Shown: positions 1-8,920, numbered from the stretch's first letter. The stretch is DNA of 64,000 bases from Bacillota bacterium (GCA_023416655.1 JAEZHK010000063.1:1-64000); one strand, 5' to 3'. The notes: a model not told the origin generated them from the sequence alone. Made by a program: numbers and translations.

Positions 1-47
1 GTTTCGTAAACCGCAGGTCAAGGGTTCGAGTCCCTTCATTGGCTCCA
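1..47 (+). tRNA. tRNA-Thr (CGT), 3' part only
   Basis: The window opens inside a tRNA. The visible part has the anticodon loop TTCGTAA (anticodon CGT, reading ACG) followed by the 3' anticodon strand ACCGC, a T-arm with GGTTCGAGTCC, and an encoded terminal CCA at 45-47. The 5' half lies before the window. It is followed after three bases by tRNA-Pro, so the two probably form one tRNA transcript. Confidence 0.85.
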
Positions 48-50
48 CGT

Positions 51-127
51 CGAGGTGTAGCGCAGTTTGGTAGCGCGTTTGGTTCGGGACCAAAAGGCCG
101 CAGGTTCAAATCCTGTCACCTCGACCA
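51..127 (+). tRNA. tRNA-Pro (CGG)
   Basis: A complete cloverleaf can be drawn. The acceptor strands are CGAGGTG (51-57) and CACCTCG (117-123), the D-arm pairs GCGC with GCGC, and the anticodon stem TTTGG/CCAAA encloses the loop TTCGGGA (anticodon CGG, proline codon CCG). The T-arm has GGTTCAAATCC and CCA is encoded at 125-127. It is the last member of a tRNA group that starts upstream of the window. Confidence 0.93.
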
Positions 128-136
128 CAAGAAAAG

Positions 137-176
137 CCCCGTAAATGCTGAAAATCCAGCAAATACGGGGTTTTTT
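137..176 (+). terminator. Intrinsic terminator of the tRNA transcript
   Basis: The stem CCCCGTA / TACGGGG has an inner pairing GCTG / CAGC and is followed directly by TTTTTT. It lies ten bases after the tRNA-Pro CCA end, so it ends the tRNA transcript. Confidence 0.9.
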
Positions 177-384
177 CATGACTACACGTGATCGACCGGA
201 ATCTCGGTTGCTGAGGCTGAATCACAAGAAGTAAAGAATCAAGCCCCCTTGGACGCGGAATATGCGATCGAGGAGGCTTGGCTATGGATACCTGTTCCGC
301 ATACGCCCACAGCCTACAGTTTATTTGGCTTGTACACTCATGGTTAAAATAGTTGGCATGTTCTGAACAGATGTTTTCCGGGAC

Positions 385-413
385 TTGTTTCCTTGGATCG
401 ATCGGCGTATAAT
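385..413 (+). promoter_or_regulatory. Probable promoter of the XRE-cupin / acyl-CoA ligase unit
   Basis: TTGTTT (385-390) and TATAAT (408-413) are 17 bases apart, a good sigma-70 match about 215 bases upstream of the regulator gene. The rest of the AT-rich stretch 181-628 holds no convincing gene. The long leader could carry an operator, but no clear inverted repeat or known riboswitch was recognised. Confidence 0.55.
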
Positions 414-631
414 ATTACGAAAGACATCAAATGGAACGACTCGTTTCACATTGAGACGGTTGTGTAGGTGTAATATGTATAAAGATAGAGGGCGGGGAAG
501 ACTTTAATTATTAGGGTAGGGGAGGGTTAATTTGCAAAGCGTCTTCTGCGTTTTCATCTCCTGGCGCAATACTGACTGCTGCTCGGAATTAATTTGATTG
601 AATGGTGAAAAACTAAAATGGAGGTGCAGTG

Positions 632-1180
632 TTGAATAATTTTGCACAGCAAATCCCTGCCCGCGTTCTGGAAATGAGAGAGATTCTTGATATTTCTATT
701 CAAGAAATGGCTGAAAGGCTCGGCGTTACGCCCGAGCAGTATGTCGGTTATGAAAATGGCAGTGAGGACATTCCAATCTCAATACTTTATGAAATTGCAG
801 GGATTTTCAAGGTCGATTTTAATGTTCTGCTGATGGGAGAAGAGGCTCGAATGAGAACCGCTTCAGTGGTTCGAGCCGGACAAGGTAAAGCTGTTGATCG
901 GTTTGAAGGGTATTCATATCGCAGCCTGGCGTACAATTTTATCGGCAGAGTCATGGAACCGCTTCTGGTAGAACTTAGCCCCAATGATGATATGCCCAAG
1001 CCGGTTATGCATACCGGGCAGGAATTCAACCTGGTGCTAAGCGGAAGCGTTGTTGTTTGTGTAGGCAAGGTTGAGCACATTTTGAATGTAGGCGACGCAA
1101 TCTACTTTGATCCAATGCTGCCGCATTATCAAATGGCTATTGACACAAACGCCAAATTCCTGACTGTAATTTGCCAATGA
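632..1180 (+). CDS. XRE-family regulator with C-terminal cupin domain
   Basis: About 182 residues. The N-terminal ~65 residues form a Cro/C1-type helix-turn-helix (...EMAERLGVTPEQYVGYENG...). The last ~80 residues form a small cupin barrel with the conserved stretches HTGQEFNLVLSG and GDAIYFDPMLPHYQ, which probably senses a small ligand. Such proteins are usually local repressors or activators. Here the next gene, an acyl-CoA ligase 13 bases downstream, is the likely target. The ribosome site GGAGG (620-624) is 7 bases from a TTG at 632. A GTG at 629 is in frame but too close. The ligand is unknown. Confidence 0.85.
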   Translation: MNNFAQQIPARVLEMREILDISIQEMAERLGVTPEQYVGYENGSEDIPISILYEIAGIFKVDFNVLLMGEEARMRTASVVRAGQGKAVDRFEGYSYRSLAYNFIGRVMEPLLVELSPNDDMPKPVMHTGQEFNLVLSGSVVVCVGKVEHILNVGDAIYFDPMLPHYQMAIDTNAKFLTVICQ

Positions 1181-1193
1181 GGAGAGAAGAGAA

Positions 1194-2852
1194 TTGAATC
1201 CTATACTGAGCACTTATGTGCCCAAACTTGATTTTGAGTCCTATGACGATTTTGTGTCCAACTACAAAGTAAACGTCCCTGAGGACTTTAACTTTGGCTA
1301 TGACATCGTGGACCGTTGGGCGAACCTTGAACCCAACAAGCTCGCCTTGCGTTGGTGCAACGATGAATTTAAAGTGAAGGAATTTACCTTCACCGAAGCA
1401 AAAGAGCTTTCAAACCGTGCTGCAAACGCATTTAAACAAGCCGGAATCAAAAAGGGCGACATCGTTATGCTGATTCTCAAACAGCGTCCGGAAGCGTGGT
1501 GGTGCATCACCGCGCTTAGCAAAATTGGCGCTGTCTGCATCCCCGGCACCTATCAGCTGACGAAAAAAGATATCGTCTATCGCTGCAATCTTGCAAGTAT
1601 CAAGATGATTGTTACCGTTGACGATGCCGATTTGATTGAAAAAATCAACCAGGCACGGCCGGAATGCCCATCGCTTGAGATTCTGGCCAGTGTGGGAGAC
1701 CACAACGTGCCGGATTATATCAATTTCCGCGAGGCGGTTGCGAATGCGTCGCCTGAATTGGAACGCGTTCCCAATAAGGTTACGGAACCCAATCTGATTT
1801 ATTTTTCCAGCGGGACTTCCGGGATGCCGAAGATGGTGCTGCACGACCATTCGCTTGCGATCGGACATATCGTAACGGCTCATTTTTGGCAGAAGGTCCA
1901 GAATAACACGGTCCATATGACGCAGTCGGATTCGGGCTGGGCGAAGTTCGCGTGGGGCAAAATCTACGGTCAATGGATCTGCGGCGCCGCGATCGGCGCT
2001 TTTGATACGGAAAAGTTTACGCCGCTGACGCTTCTTAAGGCCATTCAGGTCCTTCATCCCACCACTTTCTGCGCGCCGCCCACCATTTATCGATACATGA
2101 TCAAAGAGGATCTGACGGGTGTGGATCTCAGCTTTGTGAAACACTCCGGCACCGCGGGTGAACCGCTGAATCCGGAGGTTTACAACCAAATCAAACAGAA
2201 AACAGGAATGGATTTGCACGAGGGGTTTGGGCAGACGGAGACGTCGGTTCTGCTCGCGAATTTCGGATGGGATCCCATCAAGCCGGGTTCCATGGGAAAA
2301 CCCTCTCCGCTGTACGGCATTAAGCTGATTGCGGAAGATGGCAGCGAGTGCGAAAACGGCGTGGTTGGCGCCATCTGTATCACCGGTACGGACAAGAAGC
2401 ACCCGACAGGCTTGTTCAAGGGCTATTATCTGGACGAAGCAATTACTTCAGCGTGTTGGACGGACGGTGTTTACAGCACCGGAGACATGGCATGGCGTGA
2501 TGACGATGGGTATTACTGGTTTGTTGGACGAAATGATGACGTCATCAAGTGTTCGGGATATCGCATCGGGCCGTTTGAGGTTGAGAACGCTTTGCTGGAG
2601 CACGCTTCCGTACTCGAATGCGCCGTCACGGCTACGCCTGACCCCGTTCGCGGACAGGTTGTGAAAGCCACGATCGTTCTGGCGAAAGGGTATACGGCAT
2701 CCGAGGCGTTGGTCAAGGAACTGCAAAACCATGTCAAGGAAGTCACCGCGCCCTATAAATACCCGAGAGTGATTGAGTTTGTGGAGGAACTGCCCAAGAC
2801 CATTTCGGGCAAAATCCGAAGAGTGCAAATTCGTGAAAACGAGAAAAGGTAA
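1194..2852 (+). CDS. AMP-forming acyl-CoA ligase (medium-chain / aromatic type)
   Basis: 552 residues, normal for the acyl-adenylate-forming family that activates a carboxylic acid with ATP and CoA. Visible motifs are the P-loop YFSSGTSGMPKMV (~residues 203-215), GFGQTET, the hinge region YSTGDMAWRDDDGYYWFVGR, and PKTISGKIRR near the C-terminus with the catalytic lysine. The overall pattern resembles medium-chain acyl-CoA synthetases more than acetyl-CoA synthetase, but the substrate cannot be read from sequence. It starts at TTG with GGAG 9 bases upstream. It probably forms a two-gene operon with the XRE-cupin regulator and is followed by a terminator. Confidence 0.88.
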   Translation: MNPILSTYVPKLDFESYDDFVSNYKVNVPEDFNFGYDIVDRWANLEPNKLALRWCNDEFKVKEFTFTEAKELSNRAANAFKQAGIKKGDIVMLILKQRPEAWWCITALSKIGAVCIPGTYQLTKKDIVYRCNLASIKMIVTVDDADLIEKINQARPECPSLEILASVGDHNVPDYINFREAVANASPELERVPNKVTEPNLIYFSSGTSGMPKMVLHDHSLAIGHIVTAHFWQKVQNNTVHMTQSDSGWAKFAWGKIYGQWICGAAIGAFDTEKFTPLTLLKAIQVLHPTTFCAPPTIYRYMIKEDLTGVDLSFVKHSGTAGEPLNPEVYNQIKQKTGMDLHEGFGQTETSVLLANFGWDPIKPGSMGKPSPLYGIKLIAEDGSECENGVVGAICITGTDKKHPTGLFKGYYLDEAITSACWTDGVYSTGDMAWRDDDGYYWFVGRNDDVIKCSGYRIGPFEVENALLEHASVLECAVTATPDPVRGQVVKATIVLAKGYTASEALVKELQNHVKEVTAPYKYPRVIEFVEELPKTISGKIRRVQIRENEKR

Positions 2853-2892
2853 AAGCATCGGCAAGCGAATGTCGCGGCCAGCGATTAACGAA

Positions 2893-2920
2893 CCGCGCCC
2901 CCAACGGTGGCGCGGGTTTT
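2893..2920 (+). terminator. Terminator after the acyl-CoA ligase
   Basis: Stem CCGCGCC (2893-2899) / GGCGCGG (2909-2915) with a short loop, followed by GTTTT. It separates the ligase unit from the CODH/ACS operon promoter. Confidence 0.85.
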
Positions 2921-3006
2921 AATATTCGCCGGATCGCCAGTGCATGAATCGCGCAGAATCTTCCGATCCAATAGTTAGAAAGTGCATATGTTGATTAAAA
3001 ATTTGA

Positions 3007-3035
3007 TTGACATTCCGGCTGTAAAAACATATTCT
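3007..3035 (+). promoter_or_regulatory. Sigma-70 promoter of the CODH/ACS operon
   Basis: A perfect -35 TTGACA (3007-3012) is spaced 17 bases from TATTCT (3030-3035). It lies ~57 bases before the first gene of the operon (the CooT-like protein). No cobalamin riboswitch or other known leader is evident between promoter and gene. Confidence 0.75.
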
Positions 3036-3091
3036 CAGAGCAACATGGGATTCGTCTATGGCCAAACGATCATGGTTGGAGGTTGAAAGCG

Positions 3092-3289
3092 ATGTGCGCG
3101 TCGAACGTTTTCCTGATCGACCGGGAGGGCAAAGAGAGCCTGATCTTCGAAGCCGTCGATAAAATCACGCCGTTCGCGGAGGGCGTCCTGCTCGAGGATA
3201 TTTTTTTTACAACGAAGACCGTCAAGGCGAGGATCAAGGAAATGGCGCTGGTCGACCACCGCATCGTTCTGGAGGAGATCGGTGAATGA
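3092..3289 (+). CDS. CooT-like small nickel-binding protein
   Basis: 65 residues beginning MCASNVFLID, with later VLLEDIFFTTKTVKARI and MALVDHRIVLEEI. This is the pattern of the small CooT family, where a single N-terminal cysteine (Cys2) lies in the dimeric nickel site. In Rhodospirillum rubrum CooT is encoded with CODH and helps nickel supply. The start is ATG 3092 because GGAGG (3078-3082) lies 9 bases upstream; the in-frame TTG at 3083 would overlap that site. As first gene of the CODH operon it probably supplies nickel for the CODH C-cluster and the ACS A-cluster. Confidence 0.8.
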   Translation: MCASNVFLIDREGKESLIFEAVDKITPFAEGVLLEDIFFTTKTVKARIKEMALVDHRIVLEEIGE

Positions 3290-3390
3290 AGCCCAAAACG
3301 GGCGGATCCGATACATAAAAACCCATTCCGGGGCCGTAGGGTTCCGGACATTGTGCGTTTTCAATAATACTGAGAAAGAGGTTGATCTGC

Positions 3391-4281
3391 ATGGCAAAGG
3401 CGAAAATCGTCGACGTGGTAAAGGGTGGAAAGGTTCTCGTGTCCGACGGGGCATGGGGCACGTTCCTGCAGCAAAAGGGCCTGGCGCCCGGCCAGTGCCC
3501 CGAGCTTTGGTGTGTCGACCGGTTTGACGACGTCAAGGATATCGCCAAGAGCTACGTCGACGCCGGCGCGGATATGGTTGAGACCAACAGCTTTGGCGGC
3601 ACATGCTTTAAGCTGAAGCATTACGGCCTCGCCGACAGGGTGGCCGAGATCAACGAAGCCTCCGCCAAGGCTTCGCGCGCGGCCGTCGGCGCGGACAAGT
3701 GGGTCATCGCCTCCATCGGCCCAACCGGCAAGATGCTCATCACCGAGGAAGTCACGGAGGACGAGCTCTACGAAGCGTTCAAGGAACAGGCGGTTGCGCT
3801 TGAAAAAGGCGGGGCCGACGCCCTCTGCATCGAAACGATGAGCGACAGGGAAGAGGCCGCCCTCGCGGTCAAGGCCGCGAAGGAGAACACGAACTGCGAG
3901 GTCATCTGCACATTCACCTTTGAAAAGTCCAAGCGCGGCGACTACCGCACCATGATGGGCGTTTCGCCCGTCGACGCGGCCGCAGCGGCCATCGAGGCGG
4001 GCGCGGACATCATCGGCACGAACTGCGGCAACGGCATCGAGCGCATGATCGAGATCGTCAAAGAAATGCGCGCGGCGTTCCCCGAAACCCCCATCCTCGT
4101 CCACGCGAACGCCGGACTGCCGGTCCTCCGGGATGGTAAAAACGTGTTCCCCGAGACGCCGGAGATGATGGCCGCGCGGGTCTTAGAGCTGATCGACGCG
4201 GGGGCGAACATCGTCGGCGGCTGCTGCGGCACGACGCCGGCGCACATCAAGGCGATGAAAGAGGTCGTCGAGAGCCGTTGA
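3391..4281 (+). CDS. Homocysteine S-methyltransferase module (MetH N-terminal / BHMT type)
   Basis: 296 residues covering only the homocysteine-binding barrel of methionine synthase MetH or betaine-homocysteine methyltransferase. VLVSDGAWGTFLQQKG marks the N-terminus. The zinc ligands are visible as Cys in GTNCGNG and the Cys pair in GGCCGTTP near the C-terminus. There is no folate, cobalamin or activation domain. It starts at ATG 3391 behind GAGAAAGAGG. It sits in the CODH/ACS operon with a second homocysteine-methylating enzyme, so it may take a methyl group from a corrinoid protein. It could also use a different thiol or methyl donor. Confidence 0.8.
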   Translation: MAKAKIVDVVKGGKVLVSDGAWGTFLQQKGLAPGQCPELWCVDRFDDVKDIAKSYVDAGADMVETNSFGGTCFKLKHYGLADRVAEINEASAKASRAAVGADKWVIASIGPTGKMLITEEVTEDELYEAFKEQAVALEKGGADALCIETMSDREEAALAVKAAKENTNCEVICTFTFEKSKRGDYRTMMGVSPVDAAAAAIEAGADIIGTNCGNGIERMIEIVKEMRAAFPETPILVHANAGLPVLRDGKNVFPETPEMMAARVLELIDAGANIVGGCCGTTPAHIKAMKEVVESR

Positions 4282-4314
4282 TTCCTTAAAACAAGCATGC
4301 GGGAGGGAAACATC

Positions 4315-5388
4315 ATGAAGACGAAATTGATCGCTTCGGGCATCGGCAGCATGCCGTTCACGGACGCGGATTACGCGGTACAGGTGTCGCTTAACAACAT
4401 GGTCTACGCGCCCATCTGGCCCCAGCTCCCCAGGCTCGGCGTCAACGAGCAGATGGAAATCCAGTACAGCGAGGGCATCCCGAGCGCTGTGATCGATTAT
4501 GACAAGGGCAGGATGTATTTCGACACCTCCGTCGATTACAGCGAACTCTTCGCGGAGTTCTACGAGAAGTACCTTGGCGCCATGGACCCCGACGGCGGCG
4601 ACGGCGACTGCTCCTCCATGGCGATCAGCCCCGAATTCTCCAAGGGCATCTACGCGCTTGAAAAGGCGCTCAAGGCGAAGGGGGGCAAGCTACCCTTCGT
4701 GAAGGTGCAGACCACCGGCCCCTGCAGCATGGGCCTCACAATCGTGGACGAAAACAAGCGGGCGATTTATTACAACGACGAGTTCCGCGACGTCATCGTC
4801 AAGGCGCTGGCGATGAAGTGCCGCTGGCAGATCCAGAAATTCCAGCCCTATGCCGAAAAGGTGATCTGCTTCATCGACGAGCCGATCCTCTCCGCGTTCG
4901 GCAGCTCGACCTATGTGTCCGTCAAGCGGGAAGACGTCGTGGCGATGCTCGGCGAAGTCATCGAAGCCGTCCATGCGGATGGCGCGCTGGCGGGCATCCA
5001 CTGCTGCGGCAATACCGAGTGGAGCATCCTCATCGACGCGGGCGTTGACATCGTCAACTTCGACGCTTTCGATTACGGCAAGACCATCGCGTTCTACGCC
5101 GATTCCGTCAAGGCGCACCTCGAGCGCGGCGGCATCCTGGCCTGGGGCGTCGTGCCGACCAACAAGATCATCCAGTCGCAGACTGTCGAATCCCTCGAGA
5201 CGCAGCTGGAAGCGGTCATGGACAACCTCGCCGCCACCGGGATCGACAAGCAGCTGATCCTGGAGCAGGCGATGATTACGCCCTCCTGCGGCACCGGCTC
5301 GCTGGAAACGGAGCACGCTGAAAAGGTGTTTGAGCTCCTCGGCAAGCTCTCCATCAGAATGCGGGAAAAGTACGGTTTCGCCAACTAA
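4315..5388 (+). CDS. MetE-like single-domain methyltransferase; probable core methionine synthase
   Basis: 357 residues (~39 kDa), half the size of classical MetE and matching only its catalytic C-terminal barrel (UROD/MetE fold). IASGIGSMPFTD opens the protein. The zinc site is visible as IHCCGN (H-x-C) and a later Cys in TPSCGTGSLE. Folate-independent core methionine synthases (MesB family) of this size are known from bacteria with the Wood-Ljungdahl pathway. They use methylcobalamin in vitro and are thought to take the methyl group from the corrinoid iron-sulfur protein. The corrinoid protein is encoded in this same operon, which supports the assignment. The ribosome site GGGAGGG precedes ATG 4315. 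Confidence 0.72.
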   Translation: MKTKLIASGIGSMPFTDADYAVQVSLNNMVYAPIWPQLPRLGVNEQMEIQYSEGIPSAVIDYDKGRMYFDTSVDYSELFAEFYEKYLGAMDPDGGDGDCSSMAISPEFSKGIYALEKALKAKGGKLPFVKVQTTGPCSMGLTIVDENKRAIYYNDEFRDVIVKALAMKCRWQIQKFQPYAEKVICFIDEPILSAFGSSTYVSVKREDVVAMLGEVIEAVHADGALAGIHCCGNTEWSILIDAGVDIVNFDAFDYGKTIAFYADSVKAHLERGGILAWGVVPTNKIIQSQTVESLETQLEAVMDNLAATGIDKQLILEQAMITPSCGTGSLETEHAEKVFELLGKLSIRMREKYGFAN

Positions 5389-5419
5389 CACTGGTTCTCA
5401 GTTTGAAAGGGGCCGAATC

Positions 5420-6199
5420 ATGAAAATAGCTGTCTCGGGTAAAGGTGGCGTGGGCAAGTCCACAATTTCCGCGGCTTTGTCGCTGTATTTCGCGCAAAAA
5501 GGGCACAAAGTGCTGGCTCTCGACGCCGACCCGGATGCGAACCTCGCCTCTGCCCTGGGCATTCCGCATGAGGTGCAAAAGGGCATGGTGCCGATCTCCG
5601 ATCAGGTCGAGATCATCGAGGAGCGGACGGGCGCGAAGCTCAACGAGTACGGAAAGGTTTTTCAGCTCAACCCCAACGTCTCCGATATCGCCGAGAAATT
5701 CGCGTATACGCACAAGGGCGTATCGCTGATTGTGCTCGGCGCCATCAAGAACGGCGGCAGCGGCTGCGCCTGCGCGGAGAGTACCTTCCTGCGCGCCCTC
5801 GTCAACGACCTCGTGCTTTTCAAGAACGAGACTTTGATCATGGACATGGAGGCGGGCATCGAGCACCTCGGGCGCGCGACCGCGTCGGGTGTCGATGTGA
5901 TGATCGTCGTCGTGGAGCCCGGACAGCGCTCGATCGACTGCGCCAACACCATCCTCCGGATGACCGGGGAAATCGGCCTCAAGCGCGTCGTTTTTGTCGC
6001 CAACAAGGTGGCGAGCGCGGCGGAGGAAGCGTTCATCCGCGAATCCCTCGCGGGGCAGGAACTGCTCACCGTGATCCCCTTCTCCCAAACCTTGCGCGGC
6101 GCGGACCGGGACGGCGTTTCGGTTATGGACGTACTGGACGAGGGCCTTACGGCGCGGTTTGAGGAGCTTTTTGCCAAAGTCGAGGGTAAATCGCGATGA
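5420..6199 (+). CDS. cooC: CooC/AcsF-type nickel-insertion ATPase, copy 1
   Basis: 259 residues. MinD/SIMIBI P-loop ATPase with the deviant Walker A SGKGGVGKST (residues 6-15), the switch segment LDADPDANLASALG, and the metal-binding CxC in GSGCACAES. CooC/AcsF proteins couple ATP hydrolysis to nickel insertion into CODH or ACS. ATG 5420 is chosen because it gives the family N-terminus MKIAVSGKGG and lies behind GAAAGGGG; upstream in-frame sequence is unlike the family. It overlaps the next gene by ATGA, so the two ATPases are translationally coupled. Confidence 0.9.
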   Translation: MKIAVSGKGGVGKSTISAALSLYFAQKGHKVLALDADPDANLASALGIPHEVQKGMVPISDQVEIIEERTGAKLNEYGKVFQLNPNVSDIAEKFAYTHKGVSLIVLGAIKNGGSGCACAESTFLRALVNDLVLFKNETLIMDMEAGIEHLGRATASGVDVMIVVVEPGQRSIDCANTILRMTGEIGLKRVVFVANKVASAAEEAFIRESLAGQELLTVIPFSQTLRGADRDGVSVMDVLDEGLTARFEELFAKVEGKSR

Positions 6200-6960
6200 G
6201 CTTCCTGATCGCCATCACCGGAAAGGGCGGCGTGGGCAAGACGACCATCGCCAGCCTCATCATCAAGCAACTCGTCGCCAATCGCCGCGCCCCCGTGCTG
6301 GCCATCGACGCCGACCCCAACAGCTGCCTCGACGCGGCGCTTGGGGTCAAGGCCCTGCGGACGGTCGGCGGCGCGCGCGAGGAAGTGCGCGCCGAGGTGC
6401 GCAGCGGCCTAAGCGGCATCTCCAAGCAGGAACTGTTGCAGCTCAAGATCTCCGAGAGCCTTGTGGAGGCCGAAGGCTTCGACCTGATCTCCATGGGCAG
6501 ACCCGAAGGCGCAGGATGTTATTGCTATGCCAATAACATCCTAAAGTCTGCAATCGCCCAGCTCTCCGGCCAATACCCCTATGTGGTGCTCGACAACGAA
6601 GCGGGGCTTGAGAACCTCTCGCGCCGCATCGTCCAGAAGGTCAACGTGCTCGTCGTGGTATCGGACGTCTCCAACTCGGGCCTTGAGACGCTGAACAGGC
6701 TCTACAGCCTGGCGCGCGAGATGGACATCCAGTACGACCGGCTCCTCCTGGTGGTCAACCGCCTGCGTACGGACAAACTGCCCGCAAAGATCGATCAGGT
6801 CATGGCGTTTACAAAGGCGGACGGCGTGATCGCTCTCCCCGACGACGCGGAGATCGCCACGTTTGCCGAGGAAAACAGGAGCTTTTTGCACCTGCCGGAC
6901 GACAACCCGGTGCTGCGCAAGATCGACGCCCTGGTTCTCAGCCTCAACGAAAATTGCTAG
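6196..6960 (+). CDS. CooC/AcsF-type nickel-insertion ATPase, copy 2
   Basis: 254 residues. The same fold as the preceding protein, with TGKGGVGKTT and IDADPNSCLDAALG. The CxC is in a different context (GAGCYCYANN) and residues 60-90 differ. Two diverged copies suggest one matures CODH and the other ACS, but which does which cannot be told from sequence. It starts at ATG 6196 inside the stop of copy 1 and ends 10 bases before the CODH gene. Confidence 0.85.
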   Translation: MSFLIAITGKGGVGKTTIASLIIKQLVANRRAPVLAIDADPNSCLDAALGVKALRTVGGAREEVRAEVRSGLSGISKQELLQLKISESLVEAEGFDLISMGRPEGAGCYCYANNILKSAIAQLSGQYPYVVLDNEAGLENLSRRIVQKVNVLVVVSDVSNSGLETLNRLYSLAREMDIQYDRLLLVVNRLRTDKLPAKIDQVMAFTKADGVIALPDDAEIATFAEENRSFLHLPDDNPVLRKIDALVLSLNENC

Positions 6961-6970
6961 GAGAAATAAG

Positions 6971-8920
6971 ATGGCAAAGGATTTTGTGGCAATCCAGGGA
7001 ATGGTGAGCGACAACGCCTCCCTCGAAATGTTGGGAAAGGCGCAGCTCGATTGCGTCAACACCTGCTTTGACCGCATGGATACACAGAAGAACCAGTGCG
7101 GCTTTGGAAAGAGCGGAATCTGCTGCCGTATCTGTCACATGGGCCCGTGCCGCATCTCGAAAAACGCGCCCAAAGGCGTTTGCGGCGCGGACGAGGACAC
7201 GATTGTCGCAAGGAATTACCTGCGCGAGGTCGTCGGCGGAACCGCCGCCCACTCCGACCACGGCAGGCACCTGGTGCTGTGGCTGAAAAAGGTGGCGCAG
7301 GGCAAGGGCAACGGCTATACCATCAAGGACGAAAAGGCGCTTTATTACGCCGCCAAGCTGTACAAAATCGAGACGGAGGGCAAGGCGGTCAATGAGATCG
7401 CGCTCGAGCTCGCCAACCTCATGCTGGAGGAATTTTCCTCCCAGGAGGAGAGCCTGCGCACCCTGAAGCTCGCCCCTCCAAAGCGGCAAAAGGTATGGGA
7501 GAACCACGACATCGCGCCGCTGGGCATTGACCGCATGGTGGTCGAGGCCATGCACCGGACGACGATGGGCGTCGATCACGATTATAAAAACCTGCTCATG
7601 CACGCCTTCAGGACGTCGCTGGCGGACGGCTGGGGCGGCTCGCGCGTCGCGTCCATCGCGTCCGACATCCTGTTCGGCTCGCCGAGGCCCGTCAAGAGCG
7701 TGGCGAACCTCGGCGTCATCAAGGAAAACACAATCAACATCATCATCCACGGACATGAGCCGGCGCTGTCCGAGATGCTCACCGTGGCGGTCGCCGACCC
7801 CGCGATCATCGCGTACGCGAAGGATGCCGGGGCGGAGGGGATCACCCTCGCGGGCATCTGTTGCACCGCCAACGAGATCCTGATGCGCCACGGTGTACCC
7901 GTCGCGGGCAACGTACTCCAACAGGAGCTGGCGATTGTCACGGGCGCGGTCGAGATGATGGTCATCGACGTGCAGTGCTGCATGCCGAGCCTGCCGGACG
8001 TGGCGAGCGCCTACCACACCGAGATCGTGTCCACTGCCGAGATCGCCAAGACAATCGGCGCGGCGCACATGAATTTCAGCGAGGAAAGCCCGCTGGAAAG
8101 CGCGAAAGCGCTGATCCGGCGTGCAATCGACAACTATAAAAATCGCGACCCCAAGAAGGTCTCCATCCCGAGGGACAAGGAGCAGCTCGTCGCGGGCTTC
8201 AGCGTGGACGCCATCAAGCATATGCTCGGCGGCAAATACCGCGCCACCTTCCGCCCCCTGAACGACGCGATCATCCAGAACCGCATCGTGGGCGTCGTGG
8301 GCATCGTCGGCTGCAACAACCCCAAGAAGAAGACGGACGACTACACGAACATCCTCACCAAAGAGCTGATCAAGCGCAACGTGCTGGTCCTCAAGACGGG
8401 CTGCGCCGCCATCGCATCGGCGAAGGCGGGCATGCTGAAGCCCGAGATCGGCGTCGAGATGGCGGGCAGTGGCCTCCGCGAGGTCTGCGAGGCGGTCGGC
8501 ATCCCCCCGGTTTTGCACATGGGCAGCTGCGTGGACAACGCGCGCATCCTCGAGGCGGCGACCGAGATCGTGTTCGAGGGCGGCCTGGGCGACGATCTAG
8601 CGGGACTCCCCGCGGTCGGCGTCGCGCCGGAGTGGATGAGCGAAAAGGCGGTCGCCATCGGCTGCTATTTCGTGGCTTCGGGCGTGGACGTCATCCTTGG
8701 GCATCCCTTCTACACGTCCGGCTCCCAGAAGGTGACGAAGTTCCTGTACGAGGATACCAAGGATCTCTTCGGCGCGTCCTTCCACCTGTGCGAAGACCCC
8801 ATGGAGGCGGTGGATCGGATCATGTCGATACTCGACGCCGCGCGGGAGAAGCTCGGCATCAACAAGAAGGCCGAACGAAAGCTCTTAGATATGAAGGACA
8901 GGAGAGACGCCGATGTCTAA
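6971..8920 (+). CDS. acsA: Ni-containing carbon monoxide dehydrogenase catalytic subunit
   Basis: 649 residues, full length. Interconverts CO2 and CO at the NiFe4S4 C-cluster. N-terminal cluster cysteines are visible in QCGFGKSGICCRICHMGPCR (Cys43, 51, 52, 55, 60) and Cys71. The C-cluster ligands are His in IIIHGHEP (~260-262), Cys in GICCTANE (~297), QCCMPS (~336), GCNNPKK (~447), KTGCAA (~478) and MGSCVDN (~519). Two extra cysteines (28 and 32) precede the first cluster motif. It starts at ATG 6971 and overlaps the ACS gene by 8 bases, so both are expected to be made in balance as the bifunctional CODH/ACS complex. Confidence 0.95.
   Translation: MAKDFVAIQGMVSDNASLEMLGKAQLDCVNTCFDRMDTQKNQCGFGKSGICCRICHMGPCRISKNAPKGVCGADEDTIVARNYLREVVGGTAAHSDHGRHLVLWLKKVAQGKGNGYTIKDEKALYYAAKLYKIETEGKAVNEIALELANLMLEEFSSQEESLRTLKLAPPKRQKVWENHDIAPLGIDRMVVEAMHRTTMGVDHDYKNLLMHAFRTSLADGWGGSRVASIASDILFGSPRPVKSVANLGVIKENTINIIIHGHEPALSEMLTVAVADPAIIAYAKDAGAEGITLAGICCTANEILMRHGVPVAGNVLQQELAIVTGAVEMMVIDVQCCMPSLPDVASAYHTEIVSTAEIAKTIGAAHMNFSEESPLESAKALIRRAIDNYKNRDPKKVSIPRDKEQLVAGFSVDAIKHMLGGKYRATFRPLNDAIIQNRIVGVVGIVGCNNPKKKTDDYTNILTKELIKRNVLVLKTGCAAIASAKAGMLKPEIGVEMAGSGLREVCEAVGIPPVLHMGSCVDNARILEAATEIVFEGGLGDDLAGLPAVGVAPEWMSEKAVAIGCYFVASGVDVILGHPFYTSGSQKVTKFLYEDTKDLFGASFHLCEDPMEAVDRIMSILDAAREKLGINKKAERKLLDMKDRRDADV

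Noticed and set aside
2921..3091. Cobalamin riboswitch before the CODH/ACS operon
   Set aside because: No B12-box-like sequence or multi-stem aptamer could be found in the short leader; only a sigma-70 promoter and ribosome site are visible.
6944..8518. A 524-residue open frame on the minus strand
   Set aside because: It lies wholly opposite the CODH gene, has a His/Arg/Asp/Val-rich composition typical of the complement of GC-rich codons, and has no ribosome site or family motif. The same applies to the long minus frames at 10197-11603 and 11706-13166.
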